64,000 bases of DNA from Acinetobacter puyangensis (lineage in GTDB: Bacteria; Pseudomonadota; Gammaproteobacteria; Pseudomonadales; Moraxellaceae), in NCBI RefSeq assembly GCF_900096995.1, contig NZ_OANT01000006.1:1-64000 (forward strand). The letters are read 5' to 3'. Positions 1 to 9,732 of this stretch are shown in pieces. The position numbers and the translations under genes were made by a program. Each line of letters begins with the position of its first letter. The first letter of the stretch is position 1. A model generated the notes under the pieces. That model was not told the DNA's origin, made no database searches, and saw only the letters and a list, made by a program, of their open reading frames with translations.

Positions 1-188
1 TTCAAGCCTTAATGAAAGATGCCGAACGGGCTATTTTTAGTAAAGGCAGTGTGACATGGAAAAAATCCAGAGATAGCATTGTACTGGATCAAAAGCAGTT
101 ACTGAAACAACAGCCTGAACTACTGCAACAATATCCACAGCAACGTCAGGGTAGTCGACGTTTTAATGTTTATCCTGCAAAGGCATAA
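1..188 (+). CDS. YqaJ-type phage exonuclease, C-terminal end (partial)
   Basis: An open frame enters from the left edge and stops at 186-188, giving about 61 residues. The stretch with AERAI, a TWKK motif, DQKQL and QQPEL resembles the C-terminus of YqaJ/lambda-exonuclease-like viral recombinase nucleases, which digest one strand of duplex DNA and work with a strand-annealing protein. The catalytic part lies outside the window. The next gene is a Gp3-like protein and an AlpA regulator follows, an order expected in integrative elements and prophages. The assignment rests on the tail only. Confidence 0.6.
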   Translation, partial: QALMKDAERAIFSKGSVTWKKSRDSIVLDQKQLLKQQPELLQQYPQQRQGSRRFNVYPAKA

Positions 189-480
189 AGCATCTATCTT
201 GACCCATGCATCACATTTTTTACTACCTCTAACTTTAACTGTTTTATTTCCCAAATTTCAAATATCTGCAAAGCCACCCCATTTGCCCCTCCTTCAGTCA
301 TGAAGAAAGGGCGTTGGCGCAGCTTTGCATTCTTGCATATCGCACATTTATGTCTCCCGTGCCTCAATACTTATACGCAACAACATCAATTTTTTTATTT
401 CATCACTTGTTGTGGTTGAGGGAGCCGTGCATTCAATCGATATGGGAAAACCGTAAACAAATGCATCAAGGACCATCATC
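189..480. other. Intergenic stretch, probable promoter region
   Basis: These 292 bases hold no supported gene. A 71-codon minus-strand frame overlaps the next gene and has no family resemblance. The end of the stretch supplies an AGGA-like ribosome site just before the ATG at 481. No repeat or strong hairpin was seen. Confidence 0.5.
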
Positions 481-1413
481 ATGATTAAAGGTTTAGCAAT
501 TACCCCACCACTATTGGGGCGTATCAGTATCGGTAAAATAGTCGAAAAGAACGGCAAGCGCATTCCTGAAAAGGATGATCAATTCACGATTACCAGCCAG
601 ATTCAAAATAAAGATGGTTGGGTCAAGCATCCACTGGATGAACAGCTTCGAGCCAAAGCACAAAATGGCAAACTCAGAAGCATACCAGTGCGTATGATCT
701 TTAATGATCCCGAACTGAATTTAAGAGCAGAATACACCCTGTTTGACCGACAAACGGGACGACCGGTCTGTGTCGGTAATGGTGAAACCTGCCAGCGACT
801 CACCCAACAGGGTGTTGAACAATTACCCTGTCCATCGCCTGATTTATGTCCTTTGGCACAAGGTGGACATTGTAAGCCCTATGGCCGTTTACATGTCAAT
901 CTGGATGACAGTGATGAATTAGGTACTTTTATATTTCGTACCACTGGCTATAACAGTATCCGCACTTTAGCAGCACGGCTCAGTTATTACCATGCGGCCT
1001 CCTGTGGGCTATTGTCGTGTTTACCGTTGCAACTGACTTTAAGAGGTAAATCCACCACCCAGAGTTATCGTACTCCGGTGTATTACGTGGATTTAACTTT
1101 AAAGGATGGGATTAGCCTGAAAGACGCCATTCAGATGGCAAAAGAACTGGATCAACAAAGTAAAGCTGCGGGCTTTGAACAGGATGCACTGGATTATATT
1201 GCCAGAGTGGGTTTTAACAATGCGGTATTTGAACTACAGGAGGAGGAAGGCATGCAGATTGCCGAGGAGTTTTATCCTGAGATGATTGAGCAAGTTGGTA
1301 GTGTAGGGACACAACAGTTACAGCAGACACAAAACACTAATCCCCAACCTGATCTTAATCAAGTGATGCAGTTAAAACAGGGATTACGGCAAAGTGTTAA
1401 AGCAGTGAATTAA
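481..1413 (+). CDS. Gp3-like / putative hydrolase or metal-binding protein
   Basis: The 310-residue product opens with MIKGLAITPPLLGRISIGK, followed by a central region with a Cys-rich run (CVGNGETCQR, LPCPSPDLCPLAQGGHC) that could bind metal. The C-terminus is Gln-rich and low in complexity. It resembles proteins of integrative elements usually labelled hydrolase or metal-binding protein and related to the Gp3-like family, some members of which are proposed recombination directionality factors. It lies between a phage-type exonuclease and AlpA, so a role in recombination or excision of the element is plausible. That role is inferred from context; no catalytic motif can be named. Confidence 0.55.
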   Translation: MIKGLAITPPLLGRISIGKIVEKNGKRIPEKDDQFTITSQIQNKDGWVKHPLDEQLRAKAQNGKLRSIPVRMIFNDPELNLRAEYTLFDRQTGRPVCVGNGETCQRLTQQGVEQLPCPSPDLCPLAQGGHCKPYGRLHVNLDDSDELGTFIFRTTGYNSIRTLAARLSYYHAASCGLLSCLPLQLTLRGKSTTQSYRTPVYYVDLTLKDGISLKDAIQMAKELDQQSKAAGFEQDALDYIARVGFNNAVFELQEEEGMQIAEEFYPEMIEQVGSVGTQQLQQTQNTNPQPDLNQVMQLKQGLRQSVKAVN

Positions 1414-1432
1414 TCCTGAATCATGGCTCAAT

Positions 1433-1480
1433 GTTAAAAAATACAGAACACCGACTTGTATCGAGAGAAACCGCTCTCGA
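1433..1480 (+). promoter_or_regulatory. Conserved leader element of alpA copy 1
   Basis: A 14-base block, GTTAAAAAATACAG (1433-1446), is followed 28 bases from its first base by a perfect 7-bp hairpin: TCGAGAG (1461-1467), a six-base loop, then CTCTCGA (1474-1480). The same block and a shorter hairpin occur at the same spacing before the second alpA gene. Conservation of both parts in front of two paralogues suggests an operator or mRNA structure controlling alpA. The exact role is not visible. Confidence 0.5.
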
Positions 1481-1501
1481 TTAACAATTTGGAGTAACAA
1501 C

Positions 1502-1729
1502 ATGAACCCATCGACTGAATATCAATACCGTATCTTTAACATCAAAACCGTGATTGAAGTGACTGCGCTGAGTCGTTCTACCATTTATGAGATGATCAAA
1601 CCCACATCACCATATTACGATGCCAGTTTCCCCAAACCAGTACGTTTAACAGAAATCCGTATTGGCTGGGTATCACAGGAAATCTACGATTGGCTGGAAT
1701 TGAAGATCGCCCAACGGGAGGAAAAATAA
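1502..1729 (+). CDS. alpA: AlpA-family DNA-binding regulator, copy 1
   Basis: The 75-residue product has the compact winged-helix layout of AlpA/MerR-like excisionase-type regulators: a helix-turn-helix around VIEVTALSRSTIYEMI, then FPKPVRLTE and the typical GWVSQEIYDWLE wing and recognition region. AlpA proteins of P4-like elements activate the integrase gene or act as excisionase. A GGAG ribosome site precedes the ATG. It is a paralogue of the gene at 14416-14640, about four fifths identical by eye, including the leader. The stop codon lies inside the following terminator stem. Confidence 0.85.
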   Translation: MNPSTEYQYRIFNIKTVIEVTALSRSTIYEMIKPTSPYYDASFPKPVRLTEIRIGWVSQEIYDWLELKIAQREEK

Positions 1730-1757
1730 AGGGAGGTCACTCCCTTTATTTTTTATT
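1725..1757 (+). terminator. Rho-independent terminator after alpA copy 1
   Basis: A perfect 10-bp stem, AATAAAGGGA (1725-1734) and TCCCTTTATT (1741-1750), with a six-base loop, runs into a T-rich tail. It overlaps the alpA stop codon and separates alpA from the CDI genes. Confidence 0.85.
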
Positions 1758-1859
1758 TAAATGAGAATTATTTAATAATAATATTGTTAACATAGGATAA
1801 ATAGTGTAGATTATGTTTGTTTTTGTTACTTTACATAATTTTCAGATAATTCATAATTC

Positions 1860-3590
1860 ATGCCTAAAATATTTTATTTTTCTCCCTTGCTGTATTGCCT
1901 TAGTCTTTGTGCGTATGCGCTTGATGATGTCTCACTCCCTGAGCGGATTCGTCAGGAACAACGCTTAAAAGAGTTGGGTCAGCATCTTCAGGAACAGTTG
2001 CCGCAACTGGCGCCACAGGTTGTAACCTCAACAGCAAATTTGCAACAGATTATCGTGGTGGAACAGCCCTGTGTTCAAATTGACAGGATTCAGCTGGTAG
2101 CACTTGATGGGCAACAGGCAGCTGATTTAAATCAATTTCAATTCATCCTGACGGCTATTAAAAAGCATCCACAACACATCATTGGACAATGTATGGGTAG
2201 CCAAAGCCTGCACAATCTGGTGAATTTTGCCCAGAACGAATTGATTAAAGCTGGATTTATTACCAGTCAAGTGGTGGTTAATCCACAGGATTTGAATCAA
2301 GGTGAATTAGCGTTAGGGATTCAGATTGGGCGTTTGCATCAGATCAAAGTGCAGGGTGAACAGGCATCATCTTGGCAAATTAAAACCGCTTTACCGTTTC
2401 GGCAAGGGGATATTGTTAATTTAAAACAGCTGGATCAGGGACTGGAAAATCTAAAACGTGTTTTTACGGTTGATATTCAGATTGTCCCAGCACTTGAGGC
2501 GGAACAGGAGCTTGCCGGCTATAGCGATTTACTGATTCAGTTACAACCGCAACAGAACGTAAATTTTAATTTGACGGTTGATAATTCCGGCAGTGACAGC
2601 ACCGGCAAATATATCGGAAGTTTGGGAATAAGCTTCAATGATCCGCTCCGACTCAACGATATTTTATCTTTGAATTTTAGTCATTCACTGGATGACTTAC
2701 ATCAGAATCGTAATAAAAACCTATATGTCAATTACCAGATTCCGTTTGGTTATCTCGATGTGGCTGCCAGTTTTAGTCAATATCGCTACGATCAAAGTGT
2801 GCTGGGATATAACGGACCGATTTTATATCGGGGTGATAGTGCGCAAACACAGATCAATCTGTCCCGTGTGATTAGCCGTAGTGGAGAGCATAAAACCAGC
2901 CTGTATGGCAAGTTGTATCATAAGGAAAATAAAAACTTCATTGATGAGATTGAGGTGGGTGTACAGCGCCGTCAAACTTCAGGATGGCATGTCGGTCTCC
3001 AACATCGACACTACTTGGGCGCTGCGGTTGTAGATGCCAGTCTGGATTATCGCCATGGTACTGGTGCATTTAATGCCTTACTGGCACCGGAAGAGAAGAT
3101 TGAAGATATTTATAACAACCGCCTCCCAGCCGAGGGCTATTCCCGTGCTCCCATCTGGCAGGCAGATTTACGCTTAAGCCTGCCATTTTTGTTATTGGAT
3201 CAAGCTGCCCAATACCGTCTGAACTGGCATGGACAATATGCACCAAAACTCTTGGTGCCCAATGACCGTTTTTATATTGGTGGTCGTTATAGCGTGCGTG
3301 GCTTTGACGGTGATCTGATGTTGTCCGGCGATCATGGTCATTATTTACAACAGGAAATTAACCTAAATAGTGCATGGCCCAATACCCAGTTTTATCTGGG
3401 GATTGATCAGGGTTGGGTCAATGGCAACCATAGTTTACCTGGACAGCGTTACCTGATGGGCAGTGTGCTTGGCCTACGCAGTTACCAAAATAGCTTTTAT
3501 CTGGACGTGTTTGGCGGGCGAGGCTTAATTGCACCTGAAAGCATTAAAAAAGACTGGATGACAGGCTTTAGTCTGAATCTTTCCTACTAA
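1860..3590 (+). CDS. cdiB: CdiB, two-partner secretion outer-membrane transporter
   Basis: The 576-residue protein starts with a signal peptide of about 20 residues. A Gln-rich linker and a POTRA region (about residues 75-200) follow, then a C-terminal 16-strand-type beta-barrel. The barrel contains RYSVRGFDGD (near residue 476), the conserved loop-6 motif of TpsB/FhaC/ShlB/CdiB transporters. The family exports one large partner protein across the outer membrane without ATP. The cdiA gene begins 58 bases downstream, so the two form one operon. FhaC- or ShlB-like naming is equally valid; the toxin-immunity genes downstream support CdiB. Confidence 0.92.
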   Translation: MPKIFYFSPLLYCLSLCAYALDDVSLPERIRQEQRLKELGQHLQEQLPQLAPQVVTSTANLQQIIVVEQPCVQIDRIQLVALDGQQAADLNQFQFILTAIKKHPQHIIGQCMGSQSLHNLVNFAQNELIKAGFITSQVVVNPQDLNQGELALGIQIGRLHQIKVQGEQASSWQIKTALPFRQGDIVNLKQLDQGLENLKRVFTVDIQIVPALEAEQELAGYSDLLIQLQPQQNVNFNLTVDNSGSDSTGKYIGSLGISFNDPLRLNDILSLNFSHSLDDLHQNRNKNLYVNYQIPFGYLDVAASFSQYRYDQSVLGYNGPILYRGDSAQTQINLSRVISRSGEHKTSLYGKLYHKENKNFIDEIEVGVQRRQTSGWHVGLQHRHYLGAAVVDASLDYRHGTGAFNALLAPEEKIEDIYNNRLPAEGYSRAPIWQADLRLSLPFLLLDQAAQYRLNWHGQYAPKLLVPNDRFYIGGRYSVRGFDGDLMLSGDHGHYLQQEINLNSAWPNTQFYLGIDQGWVNGNHSLPGQRYLMGSVLGLRSYQNSFYLDVFGGRGLIAPESIKKDWMTGFSLNLSY

Positions 3591-3648
3591 TTTTAAAACC
3601 TAAACAACGATTGATATTAATTAAACTGATCAACAAGAGATTATAGTA

Positions 3649-6600
3649 ATGAACAAGAACCGTTACCGTATTATTTATAATAAAGCCCGTTGCATGTTTA
3701 TGGCTGTTGCTGAAAATGCCAAAAGTCAAAGTAAGGCTTCTGGACAAAGTTCAGGGATTAAAGCAGGGCAATTCGCCTCTTCTACAGATAGCACTGAGGA
3801 AAAAGCTTTTGCACAGCTTTGGCAGGTGAAAGCCTTGCTTGCCAGTATGAGCATATGGATGCCATTGGCACCGGTTTATGCACAAATACAGGCAGATAGT
3901 GCTGCTAATGCAGCCAATAGGCCGGTGATTGCTGCGGGGAAAAATGCAGCAGGTACCACAGTTCCGGTGGTGAATATTCAAACGCCTAAAAACGGTGTAT
4001 CGCACAATATCTATAAACAGTTTGATGTGCTTGCAGAAGGTGCTGTTTTAAATAATAGCCGAACCGGGGCGAATAGCAAAACCGTTGGTGCAGTCGCTGC
4101 CAATCCGTTTCTGGCAACGGGTGAAGCTCGGGTTATTCTCAATGAAGTCAATTCGACTGTAGCATCACGTTTTGAAGGTAATCTGGAAGTGGCCGGTCAA
4201 ATGGCCGATGTGATTATTGCCAATCCATCGGGGATTAATATTAAAGGCGGTGGTTTTATCAATGCCAATAAAGCCATTTTTACCACAGGCAAACCACAGC
4301 TCAATGCCGATGGCAGTATCCAGCAGTTTACAGTCAATCAGGGAAAAGTGACGGTTTCTGCACCAACCAACAGTACGTTAGGGTTGGGTGGTAATAACAA
4401 TAATGCCAATTATGTTGATGTCTATGCCCGTGCCGTGGAACTGAATGCGCAATTACATGCCAAGAATGATATTCAGGTAATTGCTGGTGCCAATACAGTC
4501 AGTGGGGATTTACAGGATACTAGCGCAACAACCGGCACTGGTACAGCACCGACTTTAGCTGTTGATGTCAAAGCACTGGGCGGCATGTATGCGAATAACA
4601 TTTATTTGATGGGAACCGAAAAAGGTCTGGGTGTGAGCAATGCCGGAACCATCAAAGCAGTCAATAATCTGGTGGTGACCAGTGCCGGAAAGATCGAAAA
4701 TAGTGGCACACTACAATCGACCAGTGCGACACAGGGTTTGGTCAGTGTACAAACTACGCAAAGCGGAGCAAATGGTAATATTAATTCCAGTGGTTTAATC
4801 AACAGTAAAAGCATGCTAAGCATCGATGCTGCTAACGATTTAAATATCACCGGTAATCAGGTTCGTATCGACAATGGTGTGGTATCCCCCTTGATTTTAT
4901 CGGCACAAGGCAACCTTAATATTGCCTCAACTGCACAAATTCGCAATCTAGGCATAAATGCCACCAGTGGACAAGGTGATATTTATATTGATGCTAAAAA
5001 TATTAGTGCAGCCGATCAAGCCAGCATCAGCTCAACCGGCAATATTTCACTTTCTGCGACAGAAAATATCAGCACAGGTAAAGCCAGCGTATTGACTGCT
5101 GGTAACGATCTTAATCTTGCGGCACAAAATAAACTCACCGCAACAGAAAGCAACCTGACCGCAACTGGCGGCAATATCAATCTGCAAACAAGTAACAGTG
5201 ATGTGAGTAAAAGCAATACCACATTGCAGGGTGCAACTTTAAATGCCGGTCAAGACCTTAATCTATATAGTAGTGGTGATCTAAACCTCAGTAACCTGAA
5301 TTTTACCTTAAGCAATGGCAGTAGCACTGTTAAAAATATCAATGGCTATAGTGGTCGTAATCTGATCTGGAATAATACCGCAAAGGTCTTGCCACAAATC
5401 AGCGGGAAAGTGCTGCTTGATGCAGAGAACAATTTGACGCTTAGCTCCAGCCAGCTATCGGCCAAAGATAATATCCAGCTTCAAGCCGGCCAACTGACTT
5501 TAAATAGTGCATTGACCTCACAAAAAGCAATTCATCTGAGTGTGGAATTAAAAGATTTGGTTTTAAATCAGGCCTTGACCGCACAGGGGGATATTGATAT
5601 TACGGCATTAGCAGGGTCAATCACCAGCAACAGCTTAAAAGCCAGCTCGACAGCAGGTAAAATTTCTATCCTTGCCAATAAAAATCTGACAATTAATTCA
5701 TTACAAACCACCAATGGTATGTATTCCTATGAACTCAAGACAACTAATAAAACCAGTATTAACGGTGCAAAAGGAATTACATTAGGTTCTATTGGTGAGG
5801 GTAGTGTAAATATAAAATCAGTTGATCTCAGCGCAAATCAGGGTGATATTCAGTTGGTAGGTGGAAATGGTCTGAATTTATTAACGAATACCGATGTGGC
5901 GGTTCATAATGATGACATGGGTAGAGATGTTATTATTGGCAATACATTAAACGGGCAAAATATATTACTGCAAAACAACACAGGTAATTTACTGGTTGAA
6001 AATACCACGCTTACGGCAACTGATCGTATTCAACTCAACAGTGAAGGCAAAAATACCATTAAAGCCAGTACCTTAAATGCCAAAGGCAATATCGAACTAT
6101 TTGCCAAAGATCATTTAAGCTTACAGAATGTAACCGCGAGTAGCGATAAACATATGGCACTGAATAGTAAAAAGAATATTTATATTAACAGTGACTATGT
6201 GACATCGACTGTCTGGACACCGAATAGTCAGAGTAAATTGACAGCTAAGGGTATTTTGTCCATGACCAGTGTTGATCATGTGACGCAAAATACCAGCTAT
6301 ACCGGTGGGGCGATTTCACTTGAAGCCAGTAATGCGCTGCTTACACCAGCCAGTACCACACTTACCTTTAATGCTGTAGACAGTGCTTTTTTAAAAAGTG
6401 ATGCCAAACTAAAAGACTCTAATGGTGATTTGACCATTCAGACCAATGCAGCTTTAACCCTTGATCCAAAAATCCATAAGCTCAATGCGATTGGAGATAT
6501 TGAACTGATTTCTAAAAATTCGGCATTAACTTTAAAAGGCGATGGTGGGACAGCGGGTAATGGTTCGGAACAGGTGATAAAATTAAATACTACTGGAGGT

Positions 6601-9600
6601 GGAATTCGCTTGGAAGGTACCAAGGTTGATATTCAGGGGGCACAACTGACTGCACAAAAAGATATTAATATCATCTCGAATAAAGAGGATATATTAATTG
6701 ATGGAGTAAAGAATGTACTGAGCAATATTCAATCAAAGAAAACTTTTCAAAAGTATGTTGCACTATATGAATTAAAACAAAAACAGCTAAATGATTTCTT
6801 AAATAATGAGGATTATAAAAAATTTGATATTGAATTTACTGAAATTACAAAAATGAGAAACTTTGCATTAGAAACAAGAGCGAATGGAAATATGTCGGCA
6901 TTTAATCATTTTATGCAACTAGCCTTTTTAAAACAAAAACAACTTGAAACTGACTATAATGTTAAAGAGATTTTATTGCTTAAACAACAACATGAAAATG
7001 AAGTAAAAGATGCTGAATCATATAAAGATTACTTCAATAGCAATATCAATGGCTACGAACATTCTGAGACCAATTTAACATCTAATACTGGTAATATCAA
7101 CATTATCTCAAATAAAGGTTTATCCATTAGTGGTGGTGAACTCACTGCCAAAGCTGGACAAATCAATCTTGAATCTCGCGGTGTATTGGCGGAGCAATAT
7201 ACGTCTACAACCACGGATACAAACAACCAGAGCAAAATACTTGCTGCCAGTATGATTATTGATGGTCATACTAATTTCTATGACAAAGGTCAAGAAACTG
7301 ATGCCAATTACAGTATGCGTACATTGGTTAGCCCAACAATCATCAGCGCAGATAAAGGCGTTAATATTAAAACAGTCGGCAAAACCACGGGTGATAATCT
7401 GGTGATGCAGGCGACAGGTATTACTGCTACAAATGGCGATGTCAAAATAGAATCAAATAAAAATATTCTGTTTGATGCTGCGATTGAGCAAAGTTATGAT
7501 CGTAGCACCACAAGTTATAAGAAAAAGTCATGGGGTGGTCTTAAGAAAAAAACAGTGACTACAGTGACTGAGAACAATACTGCTGATGCAGCTTCTGTTG
7601 ATATCAACGGTAAAAACATCAGCATAGAAAGTAAAGATCAGAATAAAGATGTAAGTATTGATATATATTCGGGTAAATTTACAGCGGAAGGTGGCAATAT
7701 TTCGATAAAAGCAGGGGGAAATCTAAATTTTTATACCGTAGAAGAATCTTCCAGTAGTAATGTCGATGTCACCAAGAAATCCTCTTTTGCCGGTATCAAA
7801 TATAACAAATCCAAAACCAATGCGACCCGAACACAGGTAACAGAACTCCCAGCCAAATTAAAAGCGGATTATATCGGTACTAAATCTGGTTTTGATACTC
7901 GGTTGGTAGGAACAGAGTTTGAATATTTAAAGGGAGCAGAGATCGTATCTGGAGGTAAACTGGAACTTATTGCAGCGAAAACCACGATTACCGATTTACT
8001 GAAAAAAGAATCGAATAGTGTTGTGTGGCAAAGTATGCAGGACAAAGGTTCGATTACAGAAACAGCCAAATTGCCAAGTTTTAATGGACCAATTAATCCT
8101 ACCTTTAAAGCAGCAGGTGGGCTAGTCGTACAGGTTCCTGTTGGAGAAAAAGACGCTAATAAAAAAGAACTACGGGATGAGATTCTAAAGCTTGCAAATC
8201 AACCGGGAAATACTTATCTCAAAGATTTTGTAAATCGTACAGATGTAGATTGGCAACAAGTTTTGTTGACGCAGAAGGATTGGGATTATAAATCGCAAGG
8301 GCTGACAGGAGCAGGCGCAGCGATATTAGTTATCATCATAACAGTTGTTACCATGGGGACAGGTACGGCCGGAGCCGGAGCAGCACTATTTGGAACAACG
8401 ACGACGACGACAACAGCAATGGCAAATGCATTTGTCACCTCACTTGCATCACAAGCGAGTGTGAGTCTGGTCAACAATGGAGGGGATTTAAGCAAAACAT
8501 TAAAAGATTTAGGCAGTAAAAGCTCAGTCAAGAATCTAGTTGCTTCTGTTGCGACAGCCGGCTTACTCAGTCAAGTTGGCACAGCCTTAAATTTAAAGCC
8601 AGATAGCGCGTATTTTCCAGACCGACTGATGAATAACTTTGCAACTTCGGTTGGATCGACGCTGGTACAGACAGCGATCAATGGCGGAAACCTTGAAGAT
8701 AATCTAAAGACAGCATTGCTAGCAGGGTTGGCAGGTGCACTGCAAGGAGAACTTGCAAGCCAGATTGGTACAAATCTGGATAAAGTTGATCCAACTGTAT
8801 TTGAATATACAATCCATAAAATAGCGCATGCAGCGGTTGGATGTGCAGCAGCGGCAGCGACTAAAGCAAGTTGTGAAGCTGGGGCGATAGGAGCTGGTGT
8901 AGGGGAAATTGTCGCAGAGTTGATGATTCCAAATGGAAAAACATCGCTGGACTTAACCGATGCAGAAAGAATCAAGATAAAAGATACAAGTAAAATACTT
9001 GCTGGCGTAGTATCCGCCTATGCTGGTTATGATGTAAATACGGCTGCAAATAGTGCTACTGTTGCAGTGGAGAATAACAGTTTTAAAGCTGCCTCAGCTG
9101 TTGCAAAATCGGCATGGAAAGCAGGAAAGGCAATAAAAGAAGCATTGGATGCTGGGAAAAATGTGAATTTGAAAGAAATTCTAAAAGATGTCGTTAAAGG
9201 TGAAATAGATAATGGATTGGATAGTGTTAAAACAATATTAGATCCTAGAGCGAGTGCTTTTGATAAATCATTAGCAATCCTAGATTTAGCAATAGGCATT
9301 GATCTAAAAGCTGGGAAAAAGGTTGATAATTTGCTTCAGGATCAAAAAATCATTATTCAAAGTATTGGTGTAAAAGCTATAAATGGACGTATGCCGATAA
9401 ATGCTGCGTATGCAGGAAAGGTTTATCCAGCATCGAAATTACCTACGACACTTAGAGGACAATATCCTGATGGTATTGCTTTTACGGTTCAAGGATTTCC
9501 AGATTTTAAACGATATGCTTTAAAAGATGTACGAATTCAACCAAGTAAGAGCAGAAGCATAGATGAGAATAGAGCAAATCTAGCAGCAGGATATAGAACA

Positions 9601-9717
9601 ACCCCTGAAAAGTATACATGGCATCATCATCAAGAGAGCGGAAGAATGCAATTAGTTCCAGAGGAGTTGCATAATTATGTATATCATAGTGGTGGGTTTG
9701 CAAAAAACCAAAAATGA
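3649..9717 (+). CDS. cdiA: CdiA contact-dependent inhibition effector with WHH-type nuclease tip
   Basis: The 2022-residue exoprotein begins with an extended-signal-peptide-like region (MNKNRYRIIYNKARC). The TPS secretion domain (about residues 80-330) follows, with ANPFLATGEARVILNEV and IANPSGI. A long beta-helical part of hemagglutinin-type repeats is interrupted near residues 1025-1130 by a charged, probably helical segment. A Gly/Ala/Thr-rich hydrophobic region (about 1550-1650) leads to a VENN motif near residue 1807, the usual border of the exchangeable toxin. The tip ends with YTWHHHQESGRMQLVPEELH and a following H-x-GG, typical of HNH/endonuclease VII toxins with the WHH motif. CdiB presents it at the surface and the tip enters neighbouring cells as a DNase. 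It is shorter than E. coli CdiA (over 3,000 residues), as is common for one Acinetobacter type. Confidence 0.92.
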   Translation: MNKNRYRIIYNKARCMFMAVAENAKSQSKASGQSSGIKAGQFASSTDSTEEKAFAQLWQVKALLASMSIWMPLAPVYAQIQADSAANAANRPVIAAGKNAAGTTVPVVNIQTPKNGVSHNIYKQFDVLAEGAVLNNSRTGANSKTVGAVAANPFLATGEARVILNEVNSTVASRFEGNLEVAGQMADVIIANPSGINIKGGGFINANKAIFTTGKPQLNADGSIQQFTVNQGKVTVSAPTNSTLGLGGNNNNANYVDVYARAVELNAQLHAKNDIQVIAGANTVSGDLQDTSATTGTGTAPTLAVDVKALGGMYANNIYLMGTEKGLGVSNAGTIKAVNNLVVTSAGKIENSGTLQSTSATQGLVSVQTTQSGANGNINSSGLINSKSMLSIDAANDLNITGNQVRIDNGVVSPLILSAQGNLNIASTAQIRNLGINATSGQGDIYIDAKNISAADQASISSTGNISLSATENISTGKASVLTAGNDLNLAAQNKLTATESNLTATGGNINLQTSNSDVSKSNTTLQGATLNAGQDLNLYSSGDLNLSNLNFTLSNGSSTVKNINGYSGRNLIWNNTAKVLPQISGKVLLDAENNLTLSSSQLSAKDNIQLQAGQLTLNSALTSQKAIHLSVELKDLVLNQALTAQGDIDITALAGSITSNSLKASSTAGKISILANKNLTINSLQTTNGMYSYELKTTNKTSINGAKGITLGSIGEGSVNIKSVDLSANQGDIQLVGGNGLNLLTNTDVAVHNDDMGRDVIIGNTLNGQNILLQNNTGNLLVENTTLTATDRIQLNSEGKNTIKASTLNAKGNIELFAKDHLSLQNVTASSDKHMALNSKKNIYINSDYVTSTVWTPNSQSKLTAKGILSMTSVDHVTQNTSYTGGAISLEASNALLTPASTTLTFNAVDSAFLKSDAKLKDSNGDLTIQTNAALTLDPKIHKLNAIGDIELISKNSALTLKGDGGTAGNGSEQVIKLNTTGGGIRLEGTKVDIQGAQLTAQKDINIISNKEDILIDGVKNVLSNIQSKKTFQKYVALYELKQKQLNDFLNNEDYKKFDIEFTEITKMRNFALETRANGNMSAFNHFMQLAFLKQKQLETDYNVKEILLLKQQHENEVKDAESYKDYFNSNINGYEHSETNLTSNTGNINIISNKGLSISGGELTAKAGQINLESRGVLAEQYTSTTTDTNNQSKILAASMIIDGHTNFYDKGQETDANYSMRTLVSPTIISADKGVNIKTVGKTTGDNLVMQATGITATNGDVKIESNKNILFDAAIEQSYDRSTTSYKKKSWGGLKKKTVTTVTENNTADAASVDINGKNISIESKDQNKDVSIDIYSGKFTAEGGNISIKAGGNLNFYTVEESSSSNVDVTKKSSFAGIKYNKSKTNATRTQVTELPAKLKADYIGTKSGFDTRLVGTEFEYLKGAEIVSGGKLELIAAKTTITDLLKKESNSVVWQSMQDKGSITETAKLPSFNGPINPTFKAAGGLVVQVPVGEKDANKKELRDEILKLANQPGNTYLKDFVNRTDVDWQQVLLTQKDWDYKSQGLTGAGAAILVIIITVVTMGTGTAGAGAALFGTTTTTTTAMANAFVTSLASQASVSLVNNGGDLSKTLKDLGSKSSVKNLVASVATAGLLSQVGTALNLKPDSAYFPDRLMNNFATSVGSTLVQTAINGGNLEDNLKTALLAGLAGALQGELASQIGTNLDKVDPTVFEYTIHKIAHAAVGCAAAAATKASCEAGAIGAGVGEIVAELMIPNGKTSLDLTDAERIKIKDTSKILAGVVSAYAGYDVNTAANSATVAVENNSFKAASAVAKSAWKAGKAIKEALDAGKNVNLKEILKDVVKGEIDNGLDSVKTILDPRASAFDKSLAILDLAIGIDLKAGKKVDNLLQDQKIIIQSIGVKAINGRMPINAAYAGKVYPASKLPTTLRGQYPDGIAFTVQGFPDFKRYALKDVRIQPSKSRSIDENRANLAAGYRTTPEKYTWHHHQESGRMQLVPEELHNYVYHSGGFAKNQK
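8598..9085 (+). repeat. Direct repeat, copy 1: CdiA pre-toxin region inside cdiA
   Basis: This part of cdiA, from the PDSAYFPDRLMNNF-coding stretch to just past VENN, is repeated at 10247-10734 with a constant offset of 1649 bases. Identity is high by eye, with scattered substitutions and no gaps noticed. It is a ready substrate for homologous exchange of toxin tips. Confidence 0.85.
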
Positions 9718-9732
9718 TTGGAGGTAAGAGAA

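Noticed and set aside
8286..8531. Minus-strand frame with a Val-rich run opposite the end of cdiA
   Set aside because: It is the shadow of a Thr/Ala-rich repeat in CdiA (ACG/ACA codons); it has no ribosome site and no family resemblance.
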